From Gigantopelta aegis (lineage: Eukaryota; Mollusca; Gastropoda; Neomphalida; Peltospiridae): DNA of 64,000 nucleotides. The notes below the pieces were generated by a model. The model was not told the origin of the DNA and did no database searches. It worked only from the letters and a program-made list of their open reading frames with translations. The stretch lies in NCBI RefSeq assembly GCF_016097555.1, contig NC_054706.1, forward strand, positions 72,370,380-72,434,379. The letters run 5' to 3'. The first letter of the stretch is position 1; each line of letters begins with the position of its first letter. This document shows positions 1 through 10,786 of this stretch, piece by piece. Both the position numbers and the translations under genes were made by a program.

Positions 1-234
1 CCTGCATTCATGCAGTGAGAGCGATCAGCGCTAATGTTCACGAACGAGTCGACTTGTTCCCGATGTGGTCATTCAGTTTAATGCGAAGCGTGTACATGTA
101 TTATAAACCAGTCTAGCGAGCGTTGTTTTGCTCTGTCTGGCTGAATTCTTGGGCAGTGTCGTTCGCAGTTCGTCACGAATGAGGCTTGTGGGTGTCATAC
201 CAAAACAAGCATTCTGAGAGTATTGGAAAACATA

Positions 235-450
235 TTTTCGTATCTCTTAAGTTCAAGGGCCATAACTCAGTGAAAAAAGTAAATCGCCATGAAAGTCAAA
301 CTTGATCAATAACAGTACATGATAAAGCTTTATACAAAATGTCAGCTCAGTACCATTAGGCATTGTGAAACAATATGTGGGACAGACATACAGACAGAAG
401 GACAGATACTAAACCTCTAGTCCACTCCGGTTGGACCGCAGGGGACTAAT
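235..450. repeat. Dispersed repeat of unknown class
   Basis: The stretch has the look of an interspersed repeat I recall from mollusc genomes, running from a 'GGGCCATAACTC' motif to a 'CCACTCCGGTTGGACCGCAG' motif. It recurs only at 12145-12360 in this window, as part of the direct repeat. No ORF and no clear terminal repeats are seen. Confidence 0.4.
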
Positions 451-660
451 AGAATATCTAATAGACATCATTTTACTCGTATCGTGAAATTACCTCTCGT
501 TTGTTACGTGCGATGGGACGCAGGATCGAATCTCCTTATTGGACCTGTTGCATTATTTGCGGTTTCGAGTCCGTTATATAAAAGGCTAATTACTTATCTT
601 GGTGTGTTCTATTCTGTCAGATGAACCGTTTAGGCACCACTCTACCATTAATTTGTTGTG

Positions 661-873
661 TCTTTACTCAGGCGAGGATCCAGGATTTTTTAATAGAGGG
701 GGCCCAAAAGCCGTTGTTTCTTTTGAAAACATAATTTAAACGTCCTTGACAGATGGTCGGGATAAGTTTGCATTTTTGGTGTATTCTGTAATATATATTG
801 TTTGACAAAAAATAGGGGGGGGGGGGGGGGGGCAGGCCCCTTAGGACCTCGCCTGAATCCACGCCTGTTACTT
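661..873 (-). repeat. Dispersed repeat with an internal poly-G run
   Basis: The unit starts at 'GGCGAGGATCCAGG' and ends at 'GAATCCACGCCTG'. A run of about 18 G lies inside, at 817-832. It recurs at 12580-12785 within the direct repeat, with a longer G run. A diverged reverse-oriented copy lies at 22332-22502, so it is a dispersed family. The short prolines-rich reading frame across it is an artefact of the G run. Confidence 0.6.
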
Positions 874-980
874 GTTGTCTGGTTTAGGAAATAAGTTATT
901 AAAAAATAATTAAAAATTTCTGAAATGATTTTTGAAATGTTTCTTTGATGATTACAAGTAGGGTTACCTCTGTAATATTT

Positions 981-1348
981 AAAGTGACTGACCCTAATTT
1001 TTAAACACTACGACGTATTTTTTTATATATATTAAAGCCGTGTTTGGTCATTCAAAATAGAATTACTTACATTTTATTATTTAGAATATTCATTTTCGTA
1101 CACCTGAAGTGGTTCTGGCCATTCAGTGTTTTGTAATACCCTAAAATGCATTTTTAATCATTCTAAAAACGTACGTTCGTCTGAGAAGTAATGGTTATCA
1201 AAACAAGATCTACTTAGTTTTAGACAATATTTCCTAGTTTAAACATCACATACTTTACCCCCTCTCCGTTATAACCATATCCAAATGTGTTGAGGTTTGT
1301 AGATTCACTCCTGTCAAGTTTCACGGGTTGAAACTAGGATCTGCCCCA
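981..1348. mobile_element. MITE-like element, 'AAAGTGACAGACCCTAG' family
   Basis: The left end is an AAAGTGACNGACCCTA motif and the right end an inverted form (AACTAGGATCTG), giving terminal inverted repeats of about 17-20 bp. There is no coding capacity. Other copies lie at 12890-13258 (duplicate), 52525-52850, 54085-54310 and, as fragments, near 50930 and 56650. TTAA-like bases flank some ends. Confidence 0.6.
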
Positions 1349-1574
1349 TTGGTTTGAATTTAATTGTCATATTTAGTACTAATAACATCATTTACTGTAC
1401 ACGTGGTATATAAATACCGCCACAGTTTGCCAACAGCAAAATGAGGCAGTGTTCTGGCATATAGGTGGCTAACTGAAAATTCTGGTCAACATGTGGATTT
1501 TTATTATAATTTTATTATAAGGTAATTTTCAAGGGATAGTACTCTTTAAAACTTGTAGTTGTGTATAGTCACTG

Positions 1575-1650
1575 GCTAAGTCGGAGATTGTGCCCGGGTG
1601 AGACGTGCTTGAATCTTAATTGGGTATAGGCACGTTAATATGTTATCAAA
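1575..1650 (+). mobile_element. SINE2 tail fragment
   Basis: It matches the 3' half of SINE2: a 'TGTGCCCGGG...GTGCTTGAATC' stretch followed by 'GGTATAGGCACG'. The tRNA-like head is absent, so this is a 5'-truncated remnant. It recurs in the direct repeat near 13485-13560. Confidence 0.55.
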
Positions 1651-1796
1651 TCAAATCCAGTTGGTTAGCAGGTGTCAATTTGTTTTCTGAATATTTACTT
1701 TGGATGGGATCCGTGACTAAGTTGTAGTAGCCCTCATATCAGCACCTACCAACTTCCCCATCAGTACAGTTTTATTTCATTTCAACTTGACTTTCG

Positions 1797-2012
1797 TTCT
1801 TATTATCCAATAAAGGTTCAATCACGCTGTTCTGGGCACAACCATCGGCTAGTTGGGCTGTCGCTTCGGAACAGAGCTTAAAGGTTAGTTGTTAGTGTTT
1901 AGTGATAGATATGTAAGCATAGTAGGTTTCCTTCTTACCTCTGGATTAGAGTCGGTACCGAGATGCGAACTCGGCATCTACCAGACTCAACGCTGATGGC
2001 TTAAACACTACA
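1797..2012 (-). mobile_element. SINE2, near full length
   Basis: In reverse complement it runs from a tRNA-like head (box A-like near 2000, box B-like 'GAGTTCGCATCTCGG' near 1960) to the family tail with 'CCCAGAACAGCGTG'. The family is defined by the better copy at 17813-18069. It is duplicated at 13715-13930 as part of the direct repeat. Confidence 0.65.
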
Positions 2013-2390
2013 ACACAAAGCGGGCCATAAACGGACGTTGCAGATCTGTTTACTTGAAACATATCTCCATGCATAGCAAACCAATTGATACCCATCGTCG
2101 ATTGGCCGACTGGTGTGCGCTGATTATCTTCAAGTCACTGCGACGGAATCACTAATTACTAATTAGCCATACCGACCTTGACCTTGGAGGATACAGGGGA
2201 ATGTTAAAGCTCCGTGTGTGCGAGCAGTCACGTCTCGGCAATTTCGCGTCATCTTCGTCTCGTTGGGCTAAGACCTGGTTTTAACGGTATTTGACGACAC
2301 CAACGTGATACTCAGCTCACAATGATGGCTCTGGGGCTGTTTCACTTGTACTTGATCTGATTGAAAAGCGGGACGCGGTCCATTGGTAAA

Positions 2391-2572
2391 GAACTGGTCT
2401 CGGTGGTGTTGTGGTTAAGCCATTGGCCACAAGGCTCGTAGGTACTGGGTTCGCACAGCGAGCTTTAACGACTCAAGGAAGGAACTGGTCTCGGTGGTGT
2501 TGTGGTTAAGCCATTGGCCACAAGGCTCGTAGGTACTGGGTTCGCAGAGCGAGCTTTAACGACTCAAGGAAG
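2391..2572 (+). repeat. Two tandem SINE2 heads, 91-bp unit
   Basis: A 91-bp unit starting 'GAACTGGTCTCGG' occurs twice head to tail. Each unit contains a tRNA-like box A (TTGTGGTTAAGCC) and box B (GGGTTCGCA). Copy 2 of the segmental repeat has one unit only, so this is a length difference between otherwise near-identical sequences. Confidence 0.8.
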
Positions 2573-2578
2573 GAAATG

Positions 2579-3707
2579 GCCAGAATTAAACGAAAGTGCC
2601 CAAATCTGGATAACCACATTTATTCAAATTAGCACTACTGCCAAACAACTATATAGAGTTACAAACTAATCATTACTCATTTGTACATGAATTACAGCTA
2701 ATATTATGAGAAAAAATATGGAAATACATGGTAAAAAGTGTTCAGTCAGCTTATTGTGTCCGAATTTTTCTATTATTTTTTCCCGAATTTGAGGATTTTC
2801 TTCCTGCCCTCCCGTCTCGTACACGTATGAAGCAATGGAGATTGCCGTGGAGTTTATAATTCTCTACGGCACCTTTTTGCCTTGGTCTATATTCAGGGTT
2901 TATTCAATGGCATTTTTTTGTCATGGACATTTTCTTAATTGCATTGGTTGACCATGAAGGTATGCTAGTGGTAAATATACATTTCAAGATGCACAATTTC
3001 TTCTTTTTATTTGATGGAGCGGAATACAATGTTAGTATACGTTTCATTTTGAGTCCTTAAATAAGACCACATTGAAACCAGGTTTAGTGACAGATCTATA
3101 TTGGTATGTAAGTATAGACATGTACATCTACTTTGAGTTCATTCATAATTTGCTTTATAATTGCTCATTACAAACAGTTCGTGCATACACGCTACATGAT
3201 GAAAGACAGTCTAGCTTATTGTGTGAGCGAGAATGCCATATGAACGAATTTAGAAATTATGTTATTCTCCGACCGAGAGCGGAGAATGTGTGAGTGTGCG
3301 TGCGTACATGCGTGTGTGTGTATGGAGTGTGTGTATAAAACCATTCCTTAACAAGTTCCATAAATTTCATGTGACACGCAAATGCGATAATTTATAGCAA
3401 ATCTTAAGGATGACTGTAATCACTAATAGCATTCCACGAGGTCAGATACACTTTTGCAACGTTCCCATTTATGAGAATAAAACAACATAAACCCGGCTAC
3501 CATTTGTTTATTTATTCATTCATTCAATTTAAATTTGACATATTCGTTACTCATTGCAAGTTACAAAGTCAGATACATCGATGATGTCAATTTCACATGC
3601 CATAACTACTGCAGGCTTGCAGCTGCTAATAATGACGTCAGAAGTATGTCATAACAGGCCTATGTTCAAACTACTTTGATTTCCGAAATGGTCATTCGAT
3701 TTAAAGT
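2579..3707. other. Stretch without a recognisable gene
   Basis: AT-rich DNA with stop codons in all frames and only one short open frame (3072-3293) of no recognisable family. A short GT-rich run lies at 3296-3335. I see no domain, no tRNA and no transposon end here. Confidence 0.5.
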
Positions 3708-3994
3708 AAAGTTTGGTTTGTTTAACGACACCATAGAGCACATTGATCAATTAATCATCGGCTATTGGTAATTCTGACACATAGTCATCAGAGGAAACCC
3801 GCTACATATTTTTCTAATGCAGCAAGGGATCTTTTATATGCACTTTCCCACAGACAGGATAGCACATACCACGGCCTTTGATATACCAGTCGTGGTGCAC
3901 TGGCTGGAACAAGAAATAGCCCAATGGACCCACTGACTGGGGTCGATCCTAAACCGACCGTGCATGAAGCGAGGGTTTTACCACTGGGCTACAT
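3708..3994 (-). mobile_element. SINE1, full length
   Basis: On the minus strand it starts with a tRNA-derived head (AGCCCAGTGGTAAAA box A, GATCGACCCC box B). The family core with 'GGTGCACCACGACTGG' and 'GTGCATATAAAAGATCCC' follows, and the end is 'GTCGTTAAACAAACC'. The family is the commonest repeat in this window. A CAA-rich microsatellite abuts its head. Confidence 0.85.
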
Positions 3995-4284
3995 CATCAA
4001 CAACAACAACAACAAAACTAACCGCAAAAGTGCAACAACAATAAAACAAACAATATAAGAAAACAAAAATAATTTCAATAACAATAATAAACAAACAAAT
4101 AAACATAAAAAAAACATGATTTCAACAACAATATTAACAACATCATCATCAACAACAACAACAATAAACCAAACAAACAAACAAAATTTAAAAAAAACCC
4201 ACAATTTCAACAAGAAGAACAACAAACAACCACACAAAACCTCCACAAAACAATAAAAGAAACAAAACATAAAACCCCCACACA
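3995..4284 (+). repeat. CAA/CAAA-rich low-complexity tract
   Basis: About 290 bp made mostly of CAA, ATCATCAA and AAACAAACAAA motifs. The hydrophobic open frame on the minus strand is a by-product of the repeat and not a gene. Confidence 0.85.
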
Positions 4285-5339
4285 ATTTACAGCTCTTTGC
4301 CGCTAGCTTGACCAGCTGCGAGCAGACAGGTCTGAAGTACTTGTACTATAGCCTAACCACCGGAAGATAGCTCGGCTATCAGAATAATCCATCATTTGAA
4401 GAACAGCTCTTTAGTTCCTCGCTTTCACAAAAGTACAAATGATGAAAAAATCAATGGAACGTAAGGTCACTGCAGGGGGTATCATTACAACGTTGGCATT
4501 TTTAAATTTCCTGTTGATAACCCAGAAAGTCAGCATCATATAGGCGTTAATGATATCATACTGTAGAAATATGAAAATTTTAATGACATCGAATGAAGCG
4601 GTATCCATGTGCATTCAGTGCATCGGTCTCAATAGAGATTATTATACGAGCTTGTGTGTCGTACTGGTTTTATGAAACCAGTGTCATTATTTTTGTATTA
4701 CTCGAGTGAGAGCGAGGGTAATACATGCATCCTGACACGAATTTCATAAAATCATTACGACTCACACGCGAGTGTAATAATTTCTTTATTTTCCTAATTA
4801 TTATTGGTATTTTGTTATAAATAACAGGCCCGTGGCCAGGATTTTGAGGGGGGGGGGGGGGGTCGTTTAGGCTTATGGTGAGGCACGAGTTGTTTAGGGG
4901 GGTCCGAGGGCATATTGAAAAAAAAGCCACCGGTGGGGGAGGGGTCGACCGACCCGCCATTGGCAACGGTCTTAATAACAAGGACCGTCTCAGAATGTTT
5001 CAACCACAACTAGGAGACGACGAAATGACGTCATATTCCACATACACAGCCTGAGCTAAGATTGGGGAAGCAACGTCATGTTATGACATCACTTCCCAGA
5101 ATTACGTCATTATACTTGTTATTACACGTGTGCTTGGTATGGTTATTATTAACTGGGTTATGTTGAACCATATGGATAATAAACATAATTATCAACTTCA
5201 CTTCTTAAAGGCACATCTTTCTACAATGTAGGTAATTGTAGCATTTATTCGCTGATGAGAGCGGAAAGGTAGTGGTTTTTAGGCGTTAATGATCAAACAT
5301 AGTCTATATTACCACTACACTTTACGCACTTATCTACAG
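4285..5339. other. Stretch without a recognisable gene
   Basis: AT-rich intergenic-looking DNA. At 4811-4985 a G-run-bearing piece ('GTGGCCAGGATTTTGAGGG') resembles another dispersed repeat. No conserved reading frame is seen. Confidence 0.45.
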
Positions 5340-5487
5340 TTAGTTATCTTTGTCTTTCATGGTATTTATTGCCCCTTCACCTTACACACACTCATCTACG
5401 ACAGTTAACAGTTCATTACCTTTGCCATCTGTCAAATGTCCAAACAATTATCGTCGCCTGGTTCATTCAGTGCATCAATCTAAACAT

Positions 5488-6281
5488 GGGGTGGGACGTA
5501 GCGCAGTGATAAAGCGCTCTCGCGGTCGGTCTAGGATCGATCCCCGTCGGTGGGCGCATTGGGCTTTTTCTCGTTCCAGCCAGTGCATGTTATATCCTGT
5601 CCCTGGGATGGTGCATATAAAATATACTCTTAAAACCCCCAGATGGGGAACTCTAACAAGAATTTAAAATTGCCAAAATTGTAAGGTATATTAGCTGTGG
5701 GGAATGGTTATATGATAATAGTGAATTAATTGGGCAAACATTACAACCGGTAGTTCAGTATTACAGTAGGTTTTATGACCACCAAAGATCTTAAAGGACG
5801 ATTAGGGTCAGAAATGAAATTTGAAAGTTGACGTTTTTTATCAGTAAATCGCAAATTCAAACAATAAAAATGACAAAAAAAAAAAAAAAAAAAAACAGCT
5901 GTATGATCAACAGAATGAAACGGATTGACAGAAATAGTGTTCCACAGTGATTAATGGACCTTCCTGGAAATTGTCAAAATCGAGAATGACACCCCACGCA
6001 CGTGTACGGGGCAACTGCGTGATGTATGTGCAAACTATGGAATGTGTTTCGGTGTGTTGATAAACAGATCTGAACGTTCTTTACTAGGATGTCTGTGGTC
6101 AAAACGTATGTTCAGTCTAATAGTTGATATTAACATAATATTTCAGGTTCCCCTACTTTTTTTGAAGAGTATATATGTTTTCTACTAATGGAAAAATGTA
6201 GCTAGTTTCCTCTCTAAGACTATGTCAGAGTTATCAATAAACCAGTGTGCTCTAATGGTGTCGTTAAACAAAACAAATTGT
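5488..6281 (+). mobile_element. SINE1 interrupted by a Tc1-type MITE
   Basis: The tRNA-like head and core lie at 5488-5624 (box A 'TAGCGCAGTGATAAAGC', box B 'GGATCGATCCCCG'). The 3' part resumes at 6172 with 'CTACTAATGGAAAAATGTAGC' and ends at the family terminus 'GTCGTTAAACAAAAC'. The interruption is the 547-bp element at 5625-6171. The mirrored copy is at 63062-63853. Confidence 0.8.
5625..6171. mobile_element. Tc1/mariner-type non-autonomous element in a SINE
   Basis: The left end is TACTCTTAAAAC and the right end, inverted, is TACTCTTCAAAAAAAGTAGG. TA dinucleotides lie on both sides, as expected for Tc1/mariner insertion. No transposase is coded. The right terminus resembles that of the complete Tc1 at 23543-25042, so that family may mobilise it (inference). 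An A-rich run sits at 5875-5895. The mirrored copy is at 63169-63713. Confidence 0.65.
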
Positions 6282-6754
6282 AACTTTTAACTTCTGTCTT
6301 TATGCTGACATTTGTTTTCAATACTTAAAACCGTTTGGACGTTCAGATTAAAATATTGTCAAGGATTAGTTTACATCCTACGTGTCCCACATCCTATATT
6401 TAAGGATGCGTGGGATCAATCCCAAAGCTTCTGTCTGTTCAAGCAGACGACAATAATTTAAAATAACACCACACTGAAACGAGTCTTTGATTTTCGTTGA
6501 TAACCCATCACCACGCAGACGGTAACAACGTAACCTTATGCCTTATCAATCATCAGAGAGTGGAAAGTACAGACGATATAATTAATTCATCTACTTCGAT
6601 ATGTTTAACGGGGAATATTAAAAGATCCGTTTTTAGTTAATATGCTTGATGTGTAACGTATTTGCGTGCTGAACACCCAAGTTATTCACGTAGGTGGTGG
6701 TAGGGGAAAAGGGAATATCGTCACAATTTTGTCAACACTTCAGGTGAACATAGG

Positions 6755-6992
6755 TGAGCCCATTGGGCTATTTCTCGTCCCAGCCAGTGCACCACCACTG
6801 GTATATCAAAGGCAGTGGTTTGTGCTATCCTGTTTGTGGGATGGTGCATATAAAAGATCCCTGGCTACTAATACAAGAATGTAGCGGTTTTCCTCTCTAA
6901 GACTATATGTCAAAATTACCAATGTTTGACATCCAATAGCCAATGATTAATAAATCAGTGTGCTCTAGTGGTGTCGTTAAACAAAATAAACT
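6755..6992 (+). mobile_element. SINE1, head missing
   Basis: Starts in the core at 'GAGCCCATTGGGCTATTTC' and ends at the family 3' terminus 'GTCGTTAAACAAAATAAAC'. The tRNA head is absent, so it is 5' truncated. It is mirrored at 62347-62588. Confidence 0.8.
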
Positions 6993-7149
6993 TGTTTTTA
7001 TGTGGATATAGAGACACTAGATTGAATACGTTATTAGTTTTGTCGTTGTGATTAAATGCAATTAATCTTCATTTGATACGATGGTGTAACATATTTTAAC
7101 ACCTGCCAGCAATTCATGGGGGCGGGAGGGGGAGGTGGAGGTCCGTGAT

Positions 7150-7640
7150 GACATAAAAACATCCTTATATTCTATCGTATGCATAAATCTGAGTTTAAAG
7201 ATGTTAATAATTTGCTCCAGTTATCGTCCAGGGTTTATACTACCAAATCAAATCCCATAACCGATAATATTAATATATGTGGCTAAAACTCCTACCTGCA
7301 GCGTATCAATCGACATAAACGCCATACCACGGATATAAATACTACCACCCCTTAAAATTAAACTGAATAAAAAACAGTTGGAGGTCAAGCTGCTCATTTC
7401 AGAGAAAACGGGTAGCGTCTATGACTACCCTAGTTCCGCACAAATTTCAGTACTTTTTCACAGGTACTCCATACATGTTTCAAGCACCAGGCTACTCGAC
7501 ACAGTGGTACTAGATGAAATAAATTGCATACATTTTTATGCCCAGATGAAACTAATTTTTGTTACAACCAACACACTCACATTTAGCACCAATCACAGGA
7601 CTTGCGGTGTTAACTTCTCTACCAAAAGTTGGGTGCACCC
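7150..7640 (-). repeat. Dispersed repeat, 'TGAGCAGCTT' family
   Basis: Reverse-complement similarity links this stretch to 53735-53945, which lies outside the inverted arms. Shared motifs include 'GCTTGAAACATGT', 'CTGAAATGAGCAGCTT' and 'TTTTAGCCACATATGTTA'. It is thus a dispersed repeat of unknown class. No coding signal is seen. It is mirrored at 61700-62190. Confidence 0.5.
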
Positions 7641-7925
7641 CGAACTTTGACCCAGTATGAAGTTATTTGGTTTAGTACTACCTCCAAACACTCTAGCCAT
7701 GTGATTCAACTGTGTGATCTTGTGATCTTGTAATTCGTGTGAACAATCGCGACTGTGTGAATCCGTTCTACGTTGACTACCGTCTGCAGAAATACTATTC
7801 TGAAAACTATTAACTGTTTTGTCGTTCACATTCTCCCCATGTCTCGATGTCTCGTTAGAAAACAAATGCACACTTTTTATTGTCTCGCTATTACGAAGCA
7901 AAAAGACGAGATATAGAGGATATCT

Positions 7926-8312
7926 CATGGGTTTTTTTGGGTCAAATATGATTTATATCTCAACTCGTGAAGTTTGCAATCATATCTCACGAGTCGCGCT
8001 TACGCGACAAGTGTCATATGATTGCAAACTTCACGAGATGAGATATAAATCATATTTGACAAAAAAAACATGAACTTTTCTATTTATTATATAACTTTTG
8101 GCAATTTACCTTTATTTTTAAAATGCCAGCAGCAAAATAGTTCTGGCTTTCTTACAGTGAAAATAACACTTTCTACAGTGATGATAACACATTTTAGAGT
8201 GAAATAGTGAAATGTTCACTCTAAAATGTGTTATCGTCAGTCTGAGTGACTGATAACACTTTTTATTTCAGTGATATTTTAAGATATTTCACTAAATGTT
8301 ATAAAATAAATA
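7926..8312 (+). mobile_element. Foldback/MITE element with two palindromes
   Basis: A near-perfect palindrome at 7926-8073 has arms of roughly 60 bp that begin CATG and share the 'GTCAAATATGATTTATATCT' block, around a short GC-rich loop. A second hairpin-rich part follows (8155-8300), with repeated 'GTGATAACAC' and 'TAGAGTGAAATAGTGAAA' motifs. The same two-part unit occurs at 27895-28270, 34112-34480 and, mirrored, 61020-61414. It codes for nothing. Confidence 0.75.
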
Positions 8313-8611
8313 GGTATTATTATTCCGATGGCGGCGACCACATCAACTTTTGCCTTATTGTTTCACGTTTAGATCTCTTTCTCACGCAACTATTAAGTCA
8401 CAGATCAATGCAACTTGGTTTATAGTTACATAATCAAGACAGTATCTCTGTACAATGTTAAGTGGACATTTAGCAAACTATTTTTTGATTCTACGAATCT
8501 ATATTATATCTAGTGCCTTACGGAATTCTCGTTTTACTTTAAACGAAATAACTTATTTTGTAATTCATATCAGGCATCACTTTTAGTGTTATTTTATTGT
8601 GTACATTCCAG

Positions 8612-9137
8612 GATTGTCGTGATGGGCGCTGCCGCGGTGGGGAAGAGCGCCATCATCTCTCAGTTCCTGTACGACCGCTTCATCGACGAGTACAAGGAGA
8701 CGATGGAGGAGCTGCACCGGGGGGAGTACGACATCAACGGCAGACACCTCACCCTCGACATCTTCGACACGTCCGGGGCCCACGCCTTTCCCGCCATGAG
8801 GAAACTGGCGATCGCCACGAGCGACGCTTTCGTTCTTGTGTACTCCGTGTCCAACGACTCTTCGTTCGACGCCGTCAAGGAGCTGCGCGACCAGGTCATC
8901 GCCGAGCGCAACGACGAGGACGTGCCCATCGTCATCGTCGGCAACAAGACGGACGTCAAGGAGCAGAACCGATCGATCTGCAAGGAGACCGCCGAGATGC
9001 TCGTGAACGTCGAGTGGGGGAACGGTTACGTCGAGGCGTCGGCGAAAGATAACTGGAACATCGTCGGCATCTTCAAAGAGATTCTCAGCCAAACAAACAT
9101 CCAGTACAATCTGAGCCCGGCTGTTAAGCGCAGATGA
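8612..9137 (+). pseudogene. Ras-family small GTPase exon, stop-shortened copy
   Basis: This is one GC-rich exon in AT-rich surroundings. The upstream 'TTCCAG' is a splice acceptor, and the arginine codon at the start is split by the junction, so at least one earlier exon is outside or lost. Visible motifs are the P-loop GAAAVGKS, switch-II DTSG (rather than DTAG), NKTD and EASAK. The DTSG plus a long acidic switch I suggest the Dexras/Rhes or RASL group, which I cannot resolve further. Compared with the copy at 60126-60726, a CGA arginine codon is TGA here. This removes the basic C-terminal region and the terminal cysteine that such proteins use for membrane attachment. Two other substitutions (Val to Met, Leu to Phe) hit conserved positions. 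It could be a decaying duplicate, an allele or an assembly error. Confidence 0.8.
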
Positions 9138-9187
9138 CAGTCCATGCCGGCCGTTCTCGTGCAGAAGAAGACGATCACGACCCAAAA

Positions 9188-9439
9188 GCGTCACAGCTGT
9201 TCTTTGAACTGAACTGCGTCACAGCTGTTCTTTGAAATGAACTGCGTCACAGGCGTTCTTTAAACTGAACTGCGTCAGAGCTGTTCCCTGAACTGAACTG
9301 CGTCACGGCTGTTCTTTTAACTGAATTGCATCAGAGGTATTCTTTCAAACGAATTGCGTCACTGCTGTTCTTTGAATTGAACTGCGTCACAGCTATTCTT
9401 TGAACTGAATTGCGTCACAGCTGTTCTTTAAACTGAACT
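9188..9439 (+). repeat. 28-bp minisatellite, nine units
   Basis: Nine 28-bp units share the form GCGTCACAGCTGTTCTTTGA plus eight more bases. It directly follows the Ras exon and has one unit fewer than the mirrored array at 59866-60145; the sixth unit of that array is absent here. Confidence 0.93.
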
Positions 9440-10189
9440 GCGTCTTGAAAAAAGAAAAGAAACTGTTCCACAGAACAGTCATAGCTATTCGACGTTCGTC
9501 ACGCTTAACGAGGGCTGCATCTTTTGTGAATTAAGAAATCATTGTCATGTCAGACATATTGGGTTTTCTCTTTTTCAAATTCAAATTCAAATTAGAGATC
9601 CAAAGGAAAGGAATGGACAATGCCTCACCCTGTAGTAACTGAGAGGACACAGGTTCAGTCTCGAGGACGATAAGATGTACATAGTTGTTACCCCATAGAC
9701 AGACATTACAAACTTTAAGATAGCCGAAAATTAATATTAAAAACATTGTTATTTAGACCTCTACTTGCTAGAAAATGGCGCGCTTGAGGCTAGTACAAGA
9801 TAAAAATCCCTCACCCACACGCTTCAAATGTCTTGTATTCCTTTCAAATATTCTTCCTACGAGTGTGGGTTATGACGCGAAGTATTAATGTTTCCAACTT
9901 ACTCGCAAATCAGTATAGAGTGACGTGTTATTAGAAGGCAAGGTCGCATTGCCGTGTTATACAAGCCGTATTACATGATCACGTCACGTAACGTCGTCGT
10001 TACGACTTGATACCTTCCGGCACAATTATTTTAATACATGTAAATAATAAGCCATACCTTATTAATGGCCAAGCTAGTTAGACTTTTGTTATTCAACCTG
10101 TACATAAGGCTTTGTCGTGTGTCTGTAAGTGGGTAAATGTGTGCAGCTGTGCGTAGTTTAGCTGCTGTGTTTGCTATGTGTGTGAGTGA
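9440..10189. other. Stretch without a recognisable gene
   Basis: AT-rich sequence downstream of the Ras exon, mirrored at 59151-59865. It probably contains the gene's 3' untranslated region or flank. This copy has about 35 bp (9498-9530) that the mirror lacks. No conserved reading frame is seen. Confidence 0.4.
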
Positions 10190-10208
10190 CCGAGAGAGAG
10201 AGAGAGAT

Positions 10209-10279
<71 letters not shown>

Positions 10280-10333
10280 GTTTGTATGTGTGTGTGTTTT
10301 TTTGTATGTGTGTGTGTTGTTTTTGTGTGTGTG

Positions 10334-10383
<50 letters not shown>

Positions 10384-10388
10384 GTGTG
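10190..10388 (+). repeat. GA then GT microsatellite
   Basis: A (GA)n run at 10194-10275 passes into a GT/TTTGT-rich run up to 10381. The mirrored tract at 58898-59147 is longer and has more interruptions, as expected for microsatellites. Open frames across it are repeat artefacts. Confidence 0.95.
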
Positions 10389-10742
10389 CGTGCTATAGCT
10401 CGCTAGGGCACACAGTTATACCTAAACAATACTAAAATTCTCAATATACTACATGCTTGTTTTGCTTATTAATGCATATGTTGATTTGTACATTTTGAAA
10501 ACGTTTCTATACCAATTAATAAATTATTTACAACTATATGTATAATCGTATTTATTTTTATATCTTTTTTGTTGTTTTTGTAGTGTGTTTACAGCTTTCA
10601 ATCTTCTATTTAGAGGAATGGTTTTCCAGAAATTTTCAATTGTTATTTGATATGTAAAGAAGTACACCACAATATTTAGCATTTGGGGAGGGGGGAGGGC
10701 ATTCCCCCCAATCAAACTCTCTTTTTTTTACTGTATTAAATT

Positions 10743-10786
10743 TTATAAAATCATACATACATACATACATACATACATACATACAA
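10743..10786 (+). repeat. CATA microsatellite
   Basis: About ten CATA units. The mirrored tract at 58497-58525 has fewer units and one variant, a further small difference between the inverted arms. Confidence 0.9.

Larger units (their letters stand above)
1..2578 (+). repeat. Direct segmental repeat, copy 1
   Basis: Nearly every base is found again at 11911-14402, with only scattered substitutions and small indels. The homology starts at the window edge, so the unit may extend further left. It ends in the bases that begin a SINE1 insertion in the other copy. This copy holds a 91-bp tandem doubling at 2391-2572 that copy 2 has only once. No host gene is seen inside; the content is SINE2 pieces, a MITE and a G-run repeat. 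Confidence 0.93.

Noticed and set aside
3989-4285. Hydrophobic 98-residue frame that looks like a membrane protein
   Set aside because: It is the translation of a CAA/AAAC low-complexity tract on the reverse strand.
8589-9194. Long frames on the opposite strand and in another frame of the Ras exon
   Set aside because: The exon is GC-rich, so other frames stay open by chance. Only the frame with P-loop, DTSG, NKTD and EASAK is real. The same holds at 60246-60749.
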